A stretch of DNA of 64,000 nt from the NCBI RefSeq assembly GCF_033472595.1, contig NZ_CP137642.1, positions 496,001 through 560,000 of the forward strand. The letters run 5' to 3'. The translations under genes and the position numbers were made by a program. Positions 33,684 through 41,735 of this stretch are shown piece after piece (the stretch's first letter is position 1; each line of letters starts with the position of its first letter). This stretch comes from Methanoculleus receptaculi (GTDB taxonomy: Archaea > Halobacteriota > Methanomicrobia > Methanomicrobiales > Methanoculleaceae). The notes beneath the pieces were generated by a model, which ran no database searches, was not told the DNA's origin, and saw only the letters and a list, made by a program, of their open reading frames with translations.

Positions 33684-34565
33684 TCAGCGGGTGGTGACCT
33701 CACACCCATCCGCTGTAACTATCAGGGTATGTTCGGCCTGAGAGACGAACGAACCCTGGATATCGTGCAGAACAGGGAACGGGTGAATGACCCCGGTTCG
33801 CACCAGCGTGGATAACCCCAGATCGACCTTGTCCCCCGGCACCCAGCGCCGCGAGAACGGAAGTCCTCGCCGCGGCCGGGCGATCTCGAGGATCCGTTTG
33901 GCCGACGGCAATCGTGCGGGGCGGGCCGCAACCTGTTTATAGATCTCCACCCTGGGCGCCTCTACAACCCTCCCCGATCCCGTTGTGGCAAAAGGTTCGA
34001 TTGCAAAGACCATCCCCTCCACAAGGATCGCCCCGCCGTTCATGGCAATGTTAGGTATCATGGGTTTTGCATGTAGATCGTAGCGTTCAAGACCGTGCCC
34101 CGTGAGGTTTGCAACCGGTTTGTAGCCATGCCCCTCGATCTTCGACTGGATGATCGTCCCCAGGTCACCAGCGGCAATCCCCGGTCGAACGGCGGCGATC
34201 GCTGCATCGAGGGCCGCACGGGATGCCTCGACGAGCGGGCCGTGATTGCCGAGGTCGACGGTCATCGCGGTGTCGGCGATATAGCCGTCAACGTGGACAC
34301 CGAGATCAACCTTGATCAGGTCTCCCCTGGCAAAGGTCCGTTCATCGCCCGGCATGGCGGTGTCGTGTGCTGCGGCCTCGTTGAAGGAGACGTTTAAGGG
34401 GAAGGCAAGTTGTGCACCCTCCTCAACCACCATTCTCTCCGTCGTTTCAACCATTTCAAGGAGAGAGACCCCCTCTTTCACGAGCCCCGCCCCCCTGCGG
34501 AGGACCTTCCTTGCCAGCGCCCCGGCTTCCCGGTAGGCGTCGCAGACTCTGTCATCCATGCTCAT
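33684..34565 (-). CDS. map: Methionine aminopeptidase, type II
   Basis: 293 residues, the usual archaeal type II length. Metal-ligand motifs are visible: FARGDLIKVDLGVHVDGYIA and DTAMTVDL (two Asp), LTGHGLERYDLHAKPMIPN (His), VFAIEPFAT (Glu) and SQAEHTLIVTADG (Glu). It removes initiator Met from nascent proteins. The ATG overlaps the stop of the upstream M24 gene by 4 bp, so the two peptidases form an operon. The C-terminal insertion with HPFPVLHDIQG is characteristic of type II. Confidence 0.93.
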   Translation of the reverse strand: MSMDDRVCDAYREAGALARKVLRRGAGLVKEGVSLLEMVETTERMVVEEGAQLAFPLNVSFNEAAAHDTAMPGDERTFARGDLIKVDLGVHVDGYIADTAMTVDLGNHGPLVEASRAALDAAIAAVRPGIAAGDLGTIIQSKIEGHGYKPVANLTGHGLERYDLHAKPMIPNIAMNGGAILVEGMVFAIEPFATTGSGRVVEAPRVEIYKQVAARPARLPSAKRILEIARPRRGLPFSRRWVPGDKVDLGLSTLVRTGVIHPFPVLHDIQGSFVSQAEHTLIVTADGCEVTTR

Positions 34566-35716
34566 ACTGTAAGCCTCTCTTCGTATTGGGTGAACCGGTC
34601 AAACCCGGTCTCTGTAACCACGCCCATATCCTCAAGGCGGACACCGCCGATGCCCGGGTAGTAGAGCCCGGGCTCAACGGTGACCACGTTGCCTGCGCAA
34701 AGTTCCCCGCCCTCGGGACCTAGGGACGGATCTTCGTGCACCTCAAGCCCTACGCCGTGACCGAGGCTGTGGGTGAACCCCCGCATGTTGCTCTCGTATC
34801 CGCGGTCGCGGAAGAACTCCACTACCTCACGATGCAGGTCGGCGCCGTGCGCACCGGCACGAAGCATCGATATCGCATGTTCTTTTGCAGCCCTGACAGC
34901 GTCATACATCTCCCTGATCGCCGGAGATGGTTCGCCTTTCACGACCGTGCGTGTCATGTCGGCATGATAACCGGTTCTTTCGTCCTGGGGGAAGATATCT
35001 ATGACAATGGGTTCATCCTCCAGGAGCGGCCCCCTACCCTGGTGGTGGGGAAGCGCGGTGTCAGGACCGCAGGAGACGATGGTATCGATCCCACGGTAAC
35101 CATGAGCAAGGAGAGTGGTGTGCATCTCCGTTCTGACGGCTTCGGAGGTGAGGGGTGCACCATTCCGATAAAGGAGGCCATCTTTCGGGACGGATGAACG
35201 GATAAGCGCTATACCCCTGTCCATCGCAGCCTCGGTAACGTGCTGGGCACCGCGTATCCACTGGATCTCTTCCGGCGTCTTGACCGCCCTCATCCTCTCA
35301 ACAACACCTTTCTCGTCGAGTATGACCGGTTGAAACGACTCCAGGTGCCTGGCGAGGGCAAACGGGAAGAAAGAGGGGGCGAGGAGAGGGCCGCCGGCCA
35401 TGTCTGCGATCACGTGCGCTGTCGCCCGCCAGCGGGACTCCCCTGCCCTGATGCAGTCGAGGAACCCGACGTCGGCACGGGTGACCACCGCTGCCGTCGA
35501 TTCGCGCACCGCACGTTCATACTCCATCTGCGAGACCACGATCAACCCGCGCTCCCCGGGTTTGTGGACATACACCACAGGGTCGGTGGTGCGAAACCGG
35601 GTCAGGTAACGCACATTGGCGTCTGCAGACGAGCCGTAAGCCACGTATGCCGCCGCACCAGCATCCTGTATGGCCGAATCCAGCCAGTTCGTTCTATCAG
35701 TCTCTGAGGATACCAC
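34562..35716 (-). CDS. M24 family Xaa-Pro dipeptidase-like protein
   Basis: 384 residues: a creatinase N-terminal domain (about 1-150, NVRYLTRFRTTDPVVYVHKP) and a pita-bread catalytic domain. Metal ligands are visible in PIVIDIFPQD and YHADMTRTV (Asp), FTHSLGHGVGLEVHEDP (His), VVTVEPGLYYPGIGGVRLED (two Glu). Likely cleaves dipeptides with C-terminal proline in the cytoplasm. Translationally coupled to map. Start ATG 35716, within 35 bases of the divergent small membrane gene, so the promoters overlap. Confidence 0.88.
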   Translation of the reverse strand: MVSSETDRTNWLDSAIQDAGAAAYVAYGSSADANVRYLTRFRTTDPVVYVHKPGERGLIVVSQMEYERAVRESTAAVVTRADVGFLDCIRAGESRWRATAHVIADMAGGPLLAPSFFPFALARHLESFQPVILDEKGVVERMRAVKTPEEIQWIRGAQHVTEAAMDRGIALIRSSVPKDGLLYRNGAPLTSEAVRTEMHTTLLAHGYRGIDTIVSCGPDTALPHHQGRGPLLEDEPIVIDIFPQDERTGYHADMTRTVVKGEPSPAIREMYDAVRAAKEHAISMLRAGAHGADLHREVVEFFRDRGYESNMRGFTHSLGHGVGLEVHEDPSLGPEGGELCAGNVVTVEPGLYYPGIGGVRLEDMGVVTETGFDRFTQYEERLTV

Positions 35717-35750
35717 AAGTACTTTTATTCCACGCGTTCAAGTATGAGTG

Positions 35751-35984
35751 ATGGATGAGGCAACGAAGAAGGATTTCAAGACCAGGTTCACCAAGCTGAC
35801 AATCATGCTCAACATCATCATACTCTGTTTCGCGATAGGCATCTTTGTCCTCCTCCGGTTTGCGCCCGAAGGGACGCCCGGCCTTGTGATTGGCCTTCTT
35901 CTCCTGGCTGCAGGAGCGGTCGTCTCCATATCGTTCCGGAAGCGGTATATCCGGATGAAGGTCTGGCTGAGCGAACAACCATAA
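35751..35984 (+). CDS. Small two-helix membrane protein
   Basis: 77 residues: charged start MDEATKKDFKTRF, two hydrophobic helices (LTIMLNIIILCFAIGIFVLL and GLVIGLLLLAAGAVVSISF) separated by a short loop, and a basic tail RKRYIRMK. Family unknown. A GTG at 35748 is also possible. An ACTTTTATTC box about 25 bases upstream suggests a leaderless transcript divergent from the M24 peptidase. Confidence 0.68.
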   Translation: MDEATKKDFKTRFTKLTIMLNIIILCFAIGIFVLLRFAPEGTPGLVIGLLLLAAGAVVSISFRKRYIRMKVWLSEQP

Positions 35985-36015
35985 GGGGCGTGGGTATTTC
36001 GCCCGCGCGGCAACC

Positions 36016-36315
36016 ATGCTGTCAAAGATCAAATCCGAGATCGAGCTCGTCTCAAGGCATCTTGAGGTTATCCGGGTGGTCGTGGAGCATCAGCCCATCG
36101 GAATCATGAGGCTCTCTGAAATCCTGGGTCTTCCCTACCACCGGGTTCGCTACTCACTGCGGATCCTGGAACAGGAGGGTTACATCCACGCTTCGCCGGC
36201 AGGTGCGGTAGCAACACCCCTGGCAGCGGATCTTCTTTCCAGCCTTGATGATGAGGTAGACGAACTGATTGAACTCCTGCAGGCCATCCGGAAGAATAAT
36301 TCCCGTAACGTTTAA
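36016..36315 (+). CDS. Winged-helix DNA-binding protein, 99 residues
   Basis: A small helical protein with a clear winged helix at about 25-75: IGIMRLSEILGLPYHRVRYS and LRILEQEGYIHASPAGAVAT. The C-terminal helix LLSSLDDEVDELIELLQAI probably dimerises. Related to short archaeal regulators without a sensor domain. It lies 31 bases after the small membrane protein and just before tRNA-Asn; targets unknown. Confidence 0.78.
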   Translation: MLSKIKSEIELVSRHLEVIRVVVEHQPIGIMRLSEILGLPYHRVRYSLRILEQEGYIHASPAGAVATPLAADLLSSLDDEVDELIELLQAIRKNNSRNV

Positions 36316-36354
36316 TATGATTCAGTCAAGACTGTATAGGGCAACTGTTCCGGT

Positions 36355-36427
36355 GCCGCCATAACTCAGTTGGTAGAGTGGCTGGCTGTTAACCAGCATG
36401 TCACAGGTTCGAGTCCTGTTGGCGGCG
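36355..36427 (+). tRNA. tRNA-Asn (GTT)
   Basis: A 73-base cloverleaf: acceptor GCCGCCA/TGGCGGC, D-arm with AGTTGGTAGA, anticodon stem GCTGG/CCAGC with loop CTGTTAA (anticodon GTT at 36388-36390), T-loop GGTTCGAGTCC, discriminator G. CCA is not encoded. A TTTAATATG box about 40 bases upstream is a candidate promoter, and CTTTCCTTTT follows. No intron is seen. Confidence 0.96.
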
Positions 36428-37469
36428 CTTTCCTTTTAGGTATCTTTGCCTGTTGTGGCACCTCCATTGGTTCTGGAGAAACCACCCTCTAGACCCCTAT
36501 AACCCTGCAGTCTATCGGAGCAAAGTATCCGGATCAACGTTCATTCACCATTGTTTGTGCATCGGAGGTTCCCCTTTCAGCGTTCTGCACTACAGCGTGC
36601 AGAACCGCGTCCAGGGTTGTGACGGAAACCTTTGCCAGAGCATCATTGGCGAGGGGAGCCACAGACAGATATCAAGATGGTGCGACCGATCTCCTATACC
36701 CACAACCTGCCCGCCCTTGCGCAAACAACTGTCAACTACCCACGAACCCGAACCCGAACCCGTCCCGGTCTCTCGCGGCGATCTCGAATGGAAACGTTCG
36801 TAAACATCGAGGTCTATCTCGATGTGTAAGGAGGAGGTTGAGATAGCGAGACTGGTGCTGGTCGACACGGTGACAGGAACGCGGATCAGACACCGTATCA
36901 GGAATATGAAGCAGGCCTTAAAGCAGCAGGAGTGGTACGAGGCAGCCCTCGGGCGCCGTGTTCGGATCGAGAAGGAGTTCAGGCGATAGGGTAGGTAAAG
37001 CGGGCTCAGAGGGGATATGATACCTTCAGCAGGCGCATTGAAGAACCTGCTGCGTGATACGCTGGGATCTCTCTCACGCAGGGATGTTGAAGAACCTGGC
37101 GGTGGGGTTGCAGGGCCCCCTCCTCTTCAATGGCCTCTGACAAGGCCTACAGCGGCCAGTTTGCAGAAGGGATCCTGGTGCTGCTTGGGAGCGGTTTGGC
37201 CTCTTCTTCATGATTCTACCTGGTCTGGCGATCTGGGCGGTGACGATAATCTCGCTATCGGCGGCAGCGATGATGCTCCTCGTCGCAATGGGGCTTGAAT
37301 GGATGTTGTAGGCGGGCAATGTTGTATTGTCAGGCAGCCCCGGGTCATACTACGTCACCCGTCAGCCCCAACAAGACCGGAGAAACCCTGATATACACCA
37401 ATACACTGAATTTCTGATTTGTTAGCACAATAGGAAACATTCATATTACTCGATCGACAACAAAACCTT
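36428..37469. other. Gene-poor stretch after tRNA-Asn
   Basis: About 1 kb with only scraps. GTCAACTACCCAC at 36731-36743 is the complement of the TAGTTGAC-type IS605 end seen at 21376-21410. It is followed by CGAACC repeated about three times (36743-36762). A 55-codon frame lies at 36822-36989 (separate entry). At 37210-37311 a frame encodes one membrane helix (FMILPGLAIWAVTIISLSAA), open but with no clear start context. The lack of intact genes next to a tRNA suits the scar of a lost integrated element; no repeat of the tRNA 3' end was found, so this is unproven. Confidence 0.4.
36822..36989 (+). CDS. Possible small protein, 55 residues
   Basis: ATG 36822 preceded by GAGGT at 36809-36813. 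The product is charged and helical (MCKEEVEIARLVLVDTVTGT ... MKQALKQQEWYEAALGRRVR) and ends at TAG 36987-36989. A shorter frame from ATG 36788 (METFVNIEVYLDV) overlaps its start; a single frameshift would join them. It could be a small gene or the remnant of a larger one. No family recognised. Confidence 0.35.
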   Translation: MCKEEVEIARLVLVDTVTGTRIRHRIRNMKQALKQQEWYEAALGRRVRIEKEFRR

Positions 37470-37988
37470 ATGAGAGGCTCCCCGCCAGATCGGCTCATCT
37501 GCCTCATCCTGCTGCTAATGCTCGTTCCGGCCGCAGCATGGGGCGCCACGGTCACCCGGACGCTCTCCACCGCCGAGCCGGGGGCGGGCGAGGTCTTTGA
37601 GGTCTCGCTCTCTATCGAGGGGATCACCCTCGGCGGCGTCGTGGAGACTCTGCCGCCCGGCTACACCTTCGCGGGAACCGACCACCCGGCTGACCGCATC
37701 CTGGCCAGAGACAGGCAGGTCGCGTTTGCGCTGATAAACGAGACCCTTATAACCTACAAGGTCAGGGCGCCCTCCTCCGGCAGCGGGGATATAACCGGCA
37801 TCTGGGAAGACTTCCTGGGCGAGTCAAACGGCACCATCCCCGCCTCACATCTCGCGGTGGACGGTATCGAGACAGAAGAAGAGAACACCCCGCAGGAGAG
37901 GCCGACACAGGAGGCCGCCCCGCCGTTTGCCCTCCTTACAGCGATAGTTGCTCTCATCATCGCCCGGCGGTGGGGTGGTCAGCGATGA
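37470..37988 (+). CDS. Membrane-anchored surface protein upstream of an ABC importer
   Basis: 172 residues: signal peptide about 1-25 (LICLILLLMLVPAAAWG), a beta-rich extracellular domain (VTRTLSTAEPGAGEVFEVSL ... GVVETLPPGYTFAGTDHP ... LINETLITYKVRAPSSGSGD), a Glu/Pro-rich linker and a C-terminal helix with RRW tail. Similar domains occur in archaeal S-layer-associated proteins. It overlaps the start of the binding-protein gene by 4 bp, so it probably works with the transporter as a surface partner. Specific ligand unknown. Confidence 0.7.
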   Translation: MRGSPPDRLICLILLLMLVPAAAWGATVTRTLSTAEPGAGEVFEVSLSIEGITLGGVVETLPPGYTFAGTDHPADRILARDRQVAFALINETLITYKVRAPSSGSGDITGIWEDFLGESNGTIPASHLAVDGIETEEENTPQERPTQEAAPPFALLTAIVALIIARRWGGQR

Positions 37989-39202
37989 ACCGGCGTATCA
38001 TCCTCATCCTTCTCCTCCTCCTCCTCGCCGTCCCGGCATCGGCGGCTGAGGGCAGCATACCGGGAGATGCCGATGGGGATGACGTCCTCACCTTCAGCGA
38101 GTACACCGCGGCAGCCCTCTCCTATCTCGACGCCGCCTACATGGGTGGTGCCGGAGAGATAGACCGCGATGACATCCTGGACGCCGCCTGGGTCTACGCC
38201 CGCTGGGATGGAAAACCGCTTCTGGTCACCGACTCATCTGGAAGAGACCTGACGCTCTACCGCCCCCTGCGCCGGGTTGTGACCTTCAGCGGTGAGGCTC
38301 TCGAGACGCTGCGGTCTGTCGGGTTCGATATGGAGAAGGTTGTGGCCGTCGACAAGTACACCCACGAGAAAAGCACGTTCTTCCCCGAATGCCAGGATAA
38401 ACCGAACGTCGGTTCGATCTGGTCGCCAGATATGGAGAGGGTCGTCTCCCTCCGGCCGGACGCCGTATTCCTCTACGCGAGTATCAGCACATCGGCCTGC
38501 GACGATATCCAGCGCAGGCTTGAGGCGAGCTGTCCTGGTATCCGGGTTTTCAGGTTCGACTGCTTTAAGCCCGCAACCTATCCGGAGGAGATCCGAAAGA
38601 TCGCCGCGATCGTAGACGAACCCTGGCAGGGAGAAGAGTTTGCCTCATTCTACGAGTCGACGATGGACAGGATCCGGGAGGGCACGGCAGATATACCGGT
38701 CGATGAGCGTGTCCGGGTATACTTCGAGTACTGGACGGACTACAAGACCGTCGCGGCCGGATCCGGGTATAACGAGAAGATCGAGATCGCTGGTGGGCTG
38801 AACCCCTTTGCCGGCGAGAGCGGGGAGTATCCCATCATCGACCCTGAGGCGGTCATCGTCGCTGACCCGCAGGTGATCGTGAAACTGGCCGGGCAGGGCC
38901 TGGCCGTCGGCGGCTACGCCCGGCGCGACACAGAAGCGCTGGCCGAGATCAGGTCGGCGCTGCTTGAACGCCCCGGCTGGTCCAGGATCTCCGCCGTGAA
39001 GGACGGTCGGGTCTACGTCATCCATTCGGATATCCTTGGCGGTGCCCAGCACTTCATCGGGACGGCTTACCTGGCGAAGTGGTTCTACCCCGACAGGTTC
39101 GCCGACCTCGACCCGCACGCCATCCACCAGCGTTACTTAAGCGAGTTCCAGGGGATCGATTTCGATCTCGCGTCTATGGGAAGTTTCGTCTACCCCGAAT
39201 AG
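37985..39202 (+). CDS. ABC substrate-binding protein (BtuF/FepB type) with EF-hand-like N-terminus
   Basis: 405 residues. Signal peptide 1-21, then a dockerin/EF-hand-like stretch (IPGDADGDDVLTFSEYTAAA ... GEIDRDDILDAAWVY). From about residue 75 a class III binding domain follows: TDSSGRDLTLYRPLRRVVTF, then EALETLRSVGFDMEKVVAVD and DGRVYVIHSDILGGAQHFIG. There is no C-terminal anchor; Cys residues in SACDDIQRRLEASCPG may pair. ATG 37985 overlaps the preceding stop. It probably delivers an iron-chelate, corrinoid or similar ligand to the permease that follows. Confidence 0.85.
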   Translation: MNRRIILILLLLLLAVPASAAEGSIPGDADGDDVLTFSEYTAAALSYLDAAYMGGAGEIDRDDILDAAWVYARWDGKPLLVTDSSGRDLTLYRPLRRVVTFSGEALETLRSVGFDMEKVVAVDKYTHEKSTFFPECQDKPNVGSIWSPDMERVVSLRPDAVFLYASISTSACDDIQRRLEASCPGIRVFRFDCFKPATYPEEIRKIAAIVDEPWQGEEFASFYESTMDRIREGTADIPVDERVRVYFEYWTDYKTVAAGSGYNEKIEIAGGLNPFAGESGEYPIIDPEAVIVADPQVIVKLAGQGLAVGGYARRDTEALAEIRSALLERPGWSRISAVKDGRVYVIHSDILGGAQHFIGTAYLAKWFYPDRFADLDPHAIHQRYLSEFQGIDFDLASMGSFVYPE

Positions 39203-39213
39203 GAGCCATCGCC

Positions 39214-40266
39214 ATGGAGCAGAATATCAGTCTTTACGAGGGCTACGCGCGGCTGAAGAGGACACGCGCCGCCTTTATGCTTGCCCTCATCTTCGGACTC
39301 ATCCTCCTCATCGGGATAGCGGTCACCCTCGGGTCGGCCGATCTCGGAGTGGCTGAGTCCTATCTCGCGATCCTGGCCGGTCTCTTCCCCGGCAGGTTCA
39401 GTGCTCCGGAACTTGCAATCACCATCGTCTGGGACTACCGGCTCCACCGGGTGCTCTTCGCGGTCTGCGCCGGGTTCGGGCTCGCGGTGGCGGGTTCGGT
39501 GATGCAGGGGATCCTCCGAAACCCACTTGCAAGCCCATTCACGCTCGGTATCGCCTCGGCGGCGGCCACCGGCGCAGCCGTTGCGATAGTCATGGGCGCC
39601 GGGGTTCTCGGCGGGGAGTACCTCATCATAGGCAACGCTTTCCTCTTTGCCCTGCTTGCCGCGTTTGCCATCTACGGGATGGCCCGATACAGAGGAGTGG
39701 GCTCGGAGACGATGGTCCTTGCCGGGATCGCGCTCATGTACCTCTTCTCGGCGGTGACCTCGCTCCTCCAGTACGTCGGCAGCAGCGAAGAGCTCCAGGC
39801 AGTGGTATTCTGGATGTTTGGGTCGGTTGACAAGTCAACCTGGCTGAAACTCGGGATCGTCGCGCTTGTCCTTGCCTGCACCGTCCCTTACCTGGTATAC
39901 CGTGCCTGGGACCTCAACGCTCTGGCAGAGGGTGACGAGGTGGCGGCCGGTCTCGGGGTGCCGGTCGAGCGTTCGATGATGGTCATGATGCTTATCGCCT
40001 CGCTCATCACAGCGGTGATCATATGTTTCACCGGGACGATCGGGTTCATCGGGCTTGTTGCGCCGCACATCACACGCATGATCATAGGTAGCGATTTCAG
40101 AACGCTCCTTCCGGCATCCGGTCTCATCGGTGCTCTCCTTCTCCTGGCGGCAGACAGTATCGCCCGAAGCGTCCTTGCACCGCAGGTCATCCCTGTCGGT
40201 ATCGTGACCGCGTTTCTCGGGGTGCCGTTCTTCATCTACCTCTTCCTGCACCGGAGGGATGCCTGA
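39214..40266 (+). CDS. ABC transporter permease, FecCD family
   Basis: 350 residues, about ten helices. Family blocks: VWDYRLHRVLFAVCAGFGLA, GSVMQGILRNPLASPFTLGI, GTIGFIGLVAPHITRMIIG and QVIPVGIVTAFLGVPFFIYL. The in-frame extension upstream of ATG 39214 is the shadow of the binding-protein gene. It lies 11 bases after the binding protein and overlaps the ATPase start by one base. It is diverged from the permease at 9289, so the two importers are not recent duplicates. Confidence 0.88.
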   Translation: MEQNISLYEGYARLKRTRAAFMLALIFGLILLIGIAVTLGSADLGVAESYLAILAGLFPGRFSAPELAITIVWDYRLHRVLFAVCAGFGLAVAGSVMQGILRNPLASPFTLGIASAAATGAAVAIVMGAGVLGGEYLIIGNAFLFALLAAFAIYGMARYRGVGSETMVLAGIALMYLFSAVTSLLQYVGSSEELQAVVFWMFGSVDKSTWLKLGIVALVLACTVPYLVYRAWDLNALAEGDEVAAGLGVPVERSMMVMMLIASLITAVIICFTGTIGFIGLVAPHITRMIIGSDFRTLLPASGLIGALLLLAADSIARSVLAPQVIPVGIVTAFLGVPFFIYLFLHRRDA

Positions 40267-41054
40267 TGCCGCTGATATCGGTCGAAGATCTCTCGTTTGC
40301 CTACCGTGACCGGGAGGTTCTCCACGAAATCACCTTCTCGGTGGAGAGGGGGGAGGTTCTCGGGCTTGTGGGGCCGAACGGCTGCGGGAAGACAACGCTC
40401 ATCCGGTGCATCAACGGGATGCTATCTCCAAGACGCGGGAGGGTGATGCTCGATGGTCGGGATATCCGCATCATGCACCGGCGCGAGATTGCGCGGGCGA
40501 TGGCCTACGTGCCGCAGTCTGCCGGGAACCGGACCGCTGCAACCGTGTTTGAGACCGTCCTGATGGGGAGGCGGCCATACCTGAACTGGAAGGTGAGCCC
40601 TGCTGACGAGGATAAGGTGGTTGAGGCGCTTACCCTCCTCGATCTCGAGGAACTCGCGTTCCGGAGGGTTGCCGAACTCTCCGGCGGGGAGCGCCAGCGG
40701 GTTATGATCGCACGGGCGCTTGTGCAGGAGACAGACGCTATCTTCCTCGACGAACCGACCAGCAACCTGGATCTCTGCCACCAGATGGCGGTGATGGAGA
40801 TCCTGCGCGACCTCGCCGATAAGAAGGGACTTGCTATCGTCATCGCTCTCCACGACCTCAATCTCGCGGCTACTTACTGCCACCGTCTTCTGGTGCTCGA
40901 AGGCGGGTCGATATACGGCTGCGGGGCTCCGGCGGAAGTGCTAACCGAAGATATGCTCAGGTCGGTCTACGGGATTGAGGCAGTGGTAAAACGGGACCTC
41001 CCGGCGCCTTACATCGTCCCCCTCCGCCCCGGGTGCCTGGAAAGCGGCGTATAA
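40266..41054 (+). CDS. ABC transporter ATPase, FepC/BtuD type
   Basis: 262 residues, standard length. Walker A GPNGCGKTTLIR, Q-loop YVPQSAGN, signature LSGGERQRVMIARAL, Walker B AIFLDEPTSNLDL, switch LHDLNLAATYC. It lacks the long C-terminal domain of the ATPase at 10236. The last gene of the second importer operon; its ATG overlaps the permease stop (TGATG). Substrate is set by the binding protein and is unknown. Confidence 0.9.
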   Translation: MPLISVEDLSFAYRDREVLHEITFSVERGEVLGLVGPNGCGKTTLIRCINGMLSPRRGRVMLDGRDIRIMHRREIARAMAYVPQSAGNRTAATVFETVLMGRRPYLNWKVSPADEDKVVEALTLLDLEELAFRRVAELSGGERQRVMIARALVQETDAIFLDEPTSNLDLCHQMAVMEILRDLADKKGLAIVIALHDLNLAATYCHRLLVLEGGSIYGCGAPAEVLTEDMLRSVYGIEAVVKRDLPAPYIVPLRPGCLESGV

Positions 41055-41203
41055 TAGCCCATACGTCCCCAAAACGACGATGTGGCGCAGTACAACACCC
41101 CCAGGTCCGCGATACGACCGGGACGATAGGGGGGTACCGTGGAGAGTCAGGGGAGCCAGAACGAAATGGATTAAATTATTACAGGGTGCGTCAACCCCCC
41201 TTC

Positions 41204-41485
41204 ATGGGGTATACAGTCAGACTGGATCTCCCCAGGATCCTGGAGGTGACAGGCGAGTTACAACACTTCCTCGAGCTCGGGACCGCCCGCCTTGAGGCGG
41301 AAGGCCCGTTATCAGAAGAAGAGTCCGAAGCGCTGATCTTCTCCCTTGCAGACGAACTTGAAGACCACCTGAGAACGATGCGCGAGCGGCAGGGGTCTGC
41401 CAGCATACGCGATCTCCAGATGTGGACCAGGGCCTGGATCGAGGAGCAGCAGGAGGATCTCGGGGGAAGAGAGGACGCAGGATAA
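41204..41485 (+). CDS. Hypothetical helical protein, 93 residues
   Basis: Starts MGYTVRLDLPRILEVTGELQ and continues as amphipathic helices (LSEEESEALIFSLADELEDH, LRTMRERQGSASIRDLQMW). Acidic, soluble. ATG 41204 is chosen because the upstream in-frame part overlaps the ATPase gene and is not protein-like. A TTAAATTATTAC box at 41172-41183 is the likely promoter, so it is transcribed alone. Family not recognised. Confidence 0.62.
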   Translation: MGYTVRLDLPRILEVTGELQHFLELGTARLEAEGPLSEEESEALIFSLADELEDHLRTMRERQGSASIRDLQMWTRAWIEEQQEDLGGREDAG

Positions 41486-41512
41486 CCGTCGCGGGCCGAT
41501 GCGAATGATTCT

Positions 41513-41677
41513 TCATCTCCGCCGGTCCCGCTTCACCTCGATCCAGCGCTTCTTCTTCCCGCAGCGTTCGCACCGCTGCTCCCACTCGATGACGTTTGAG
41601 GAGTAGTCATCGTAGCCATGCTTCCGGCCCCACCGATGGAGTCCGAGCCTGCAAAGGATCTGTCCGGGTCCCGCCAT
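41513..41677 (-). CDS. Small basic CxxC protein, 54 residues
   Basis: Begins MAGPGQILCRLGLHRWGRKH with Cys9, continues NVIEWEQRCERCGKKKRWIE with a CxxC pair, and ends with a basic tail. The LGLHRWG start and CxxC resemble small zinc-ribbon proteins common in methanogens. It lies 58 bases downstream of the radical SAM gene on the same strand and could be cotranscribed. A link to that enzyme, for example as substrate, is speculation. Confidence 0.6.
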   Translation of the reverse strand: MAGPGQILCRLGLHRWGRKHGYDDYSSNVIEWEQRCERCGKKKRWIEVKRDRRR

Positions 41678-41735
41678 CTTTTCACTCCAGTTGTTCCCCT
41701 TTCATCCGGATGAATCTTCGCCTGGAGAGCCCCCC

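Noticed and set aside
36743-36762. CGAACC repeats as a CRISPR or telomere-like array
   Set aside because: Only about three 6-bp units in tandem with no spacers; a short simple repeat.
36453-36803. 116-codon frame after tRNA-Asn
   Set aside because: Not protein-like, and it crosses the inverted IS605 end motif and the CGAACC repeat.
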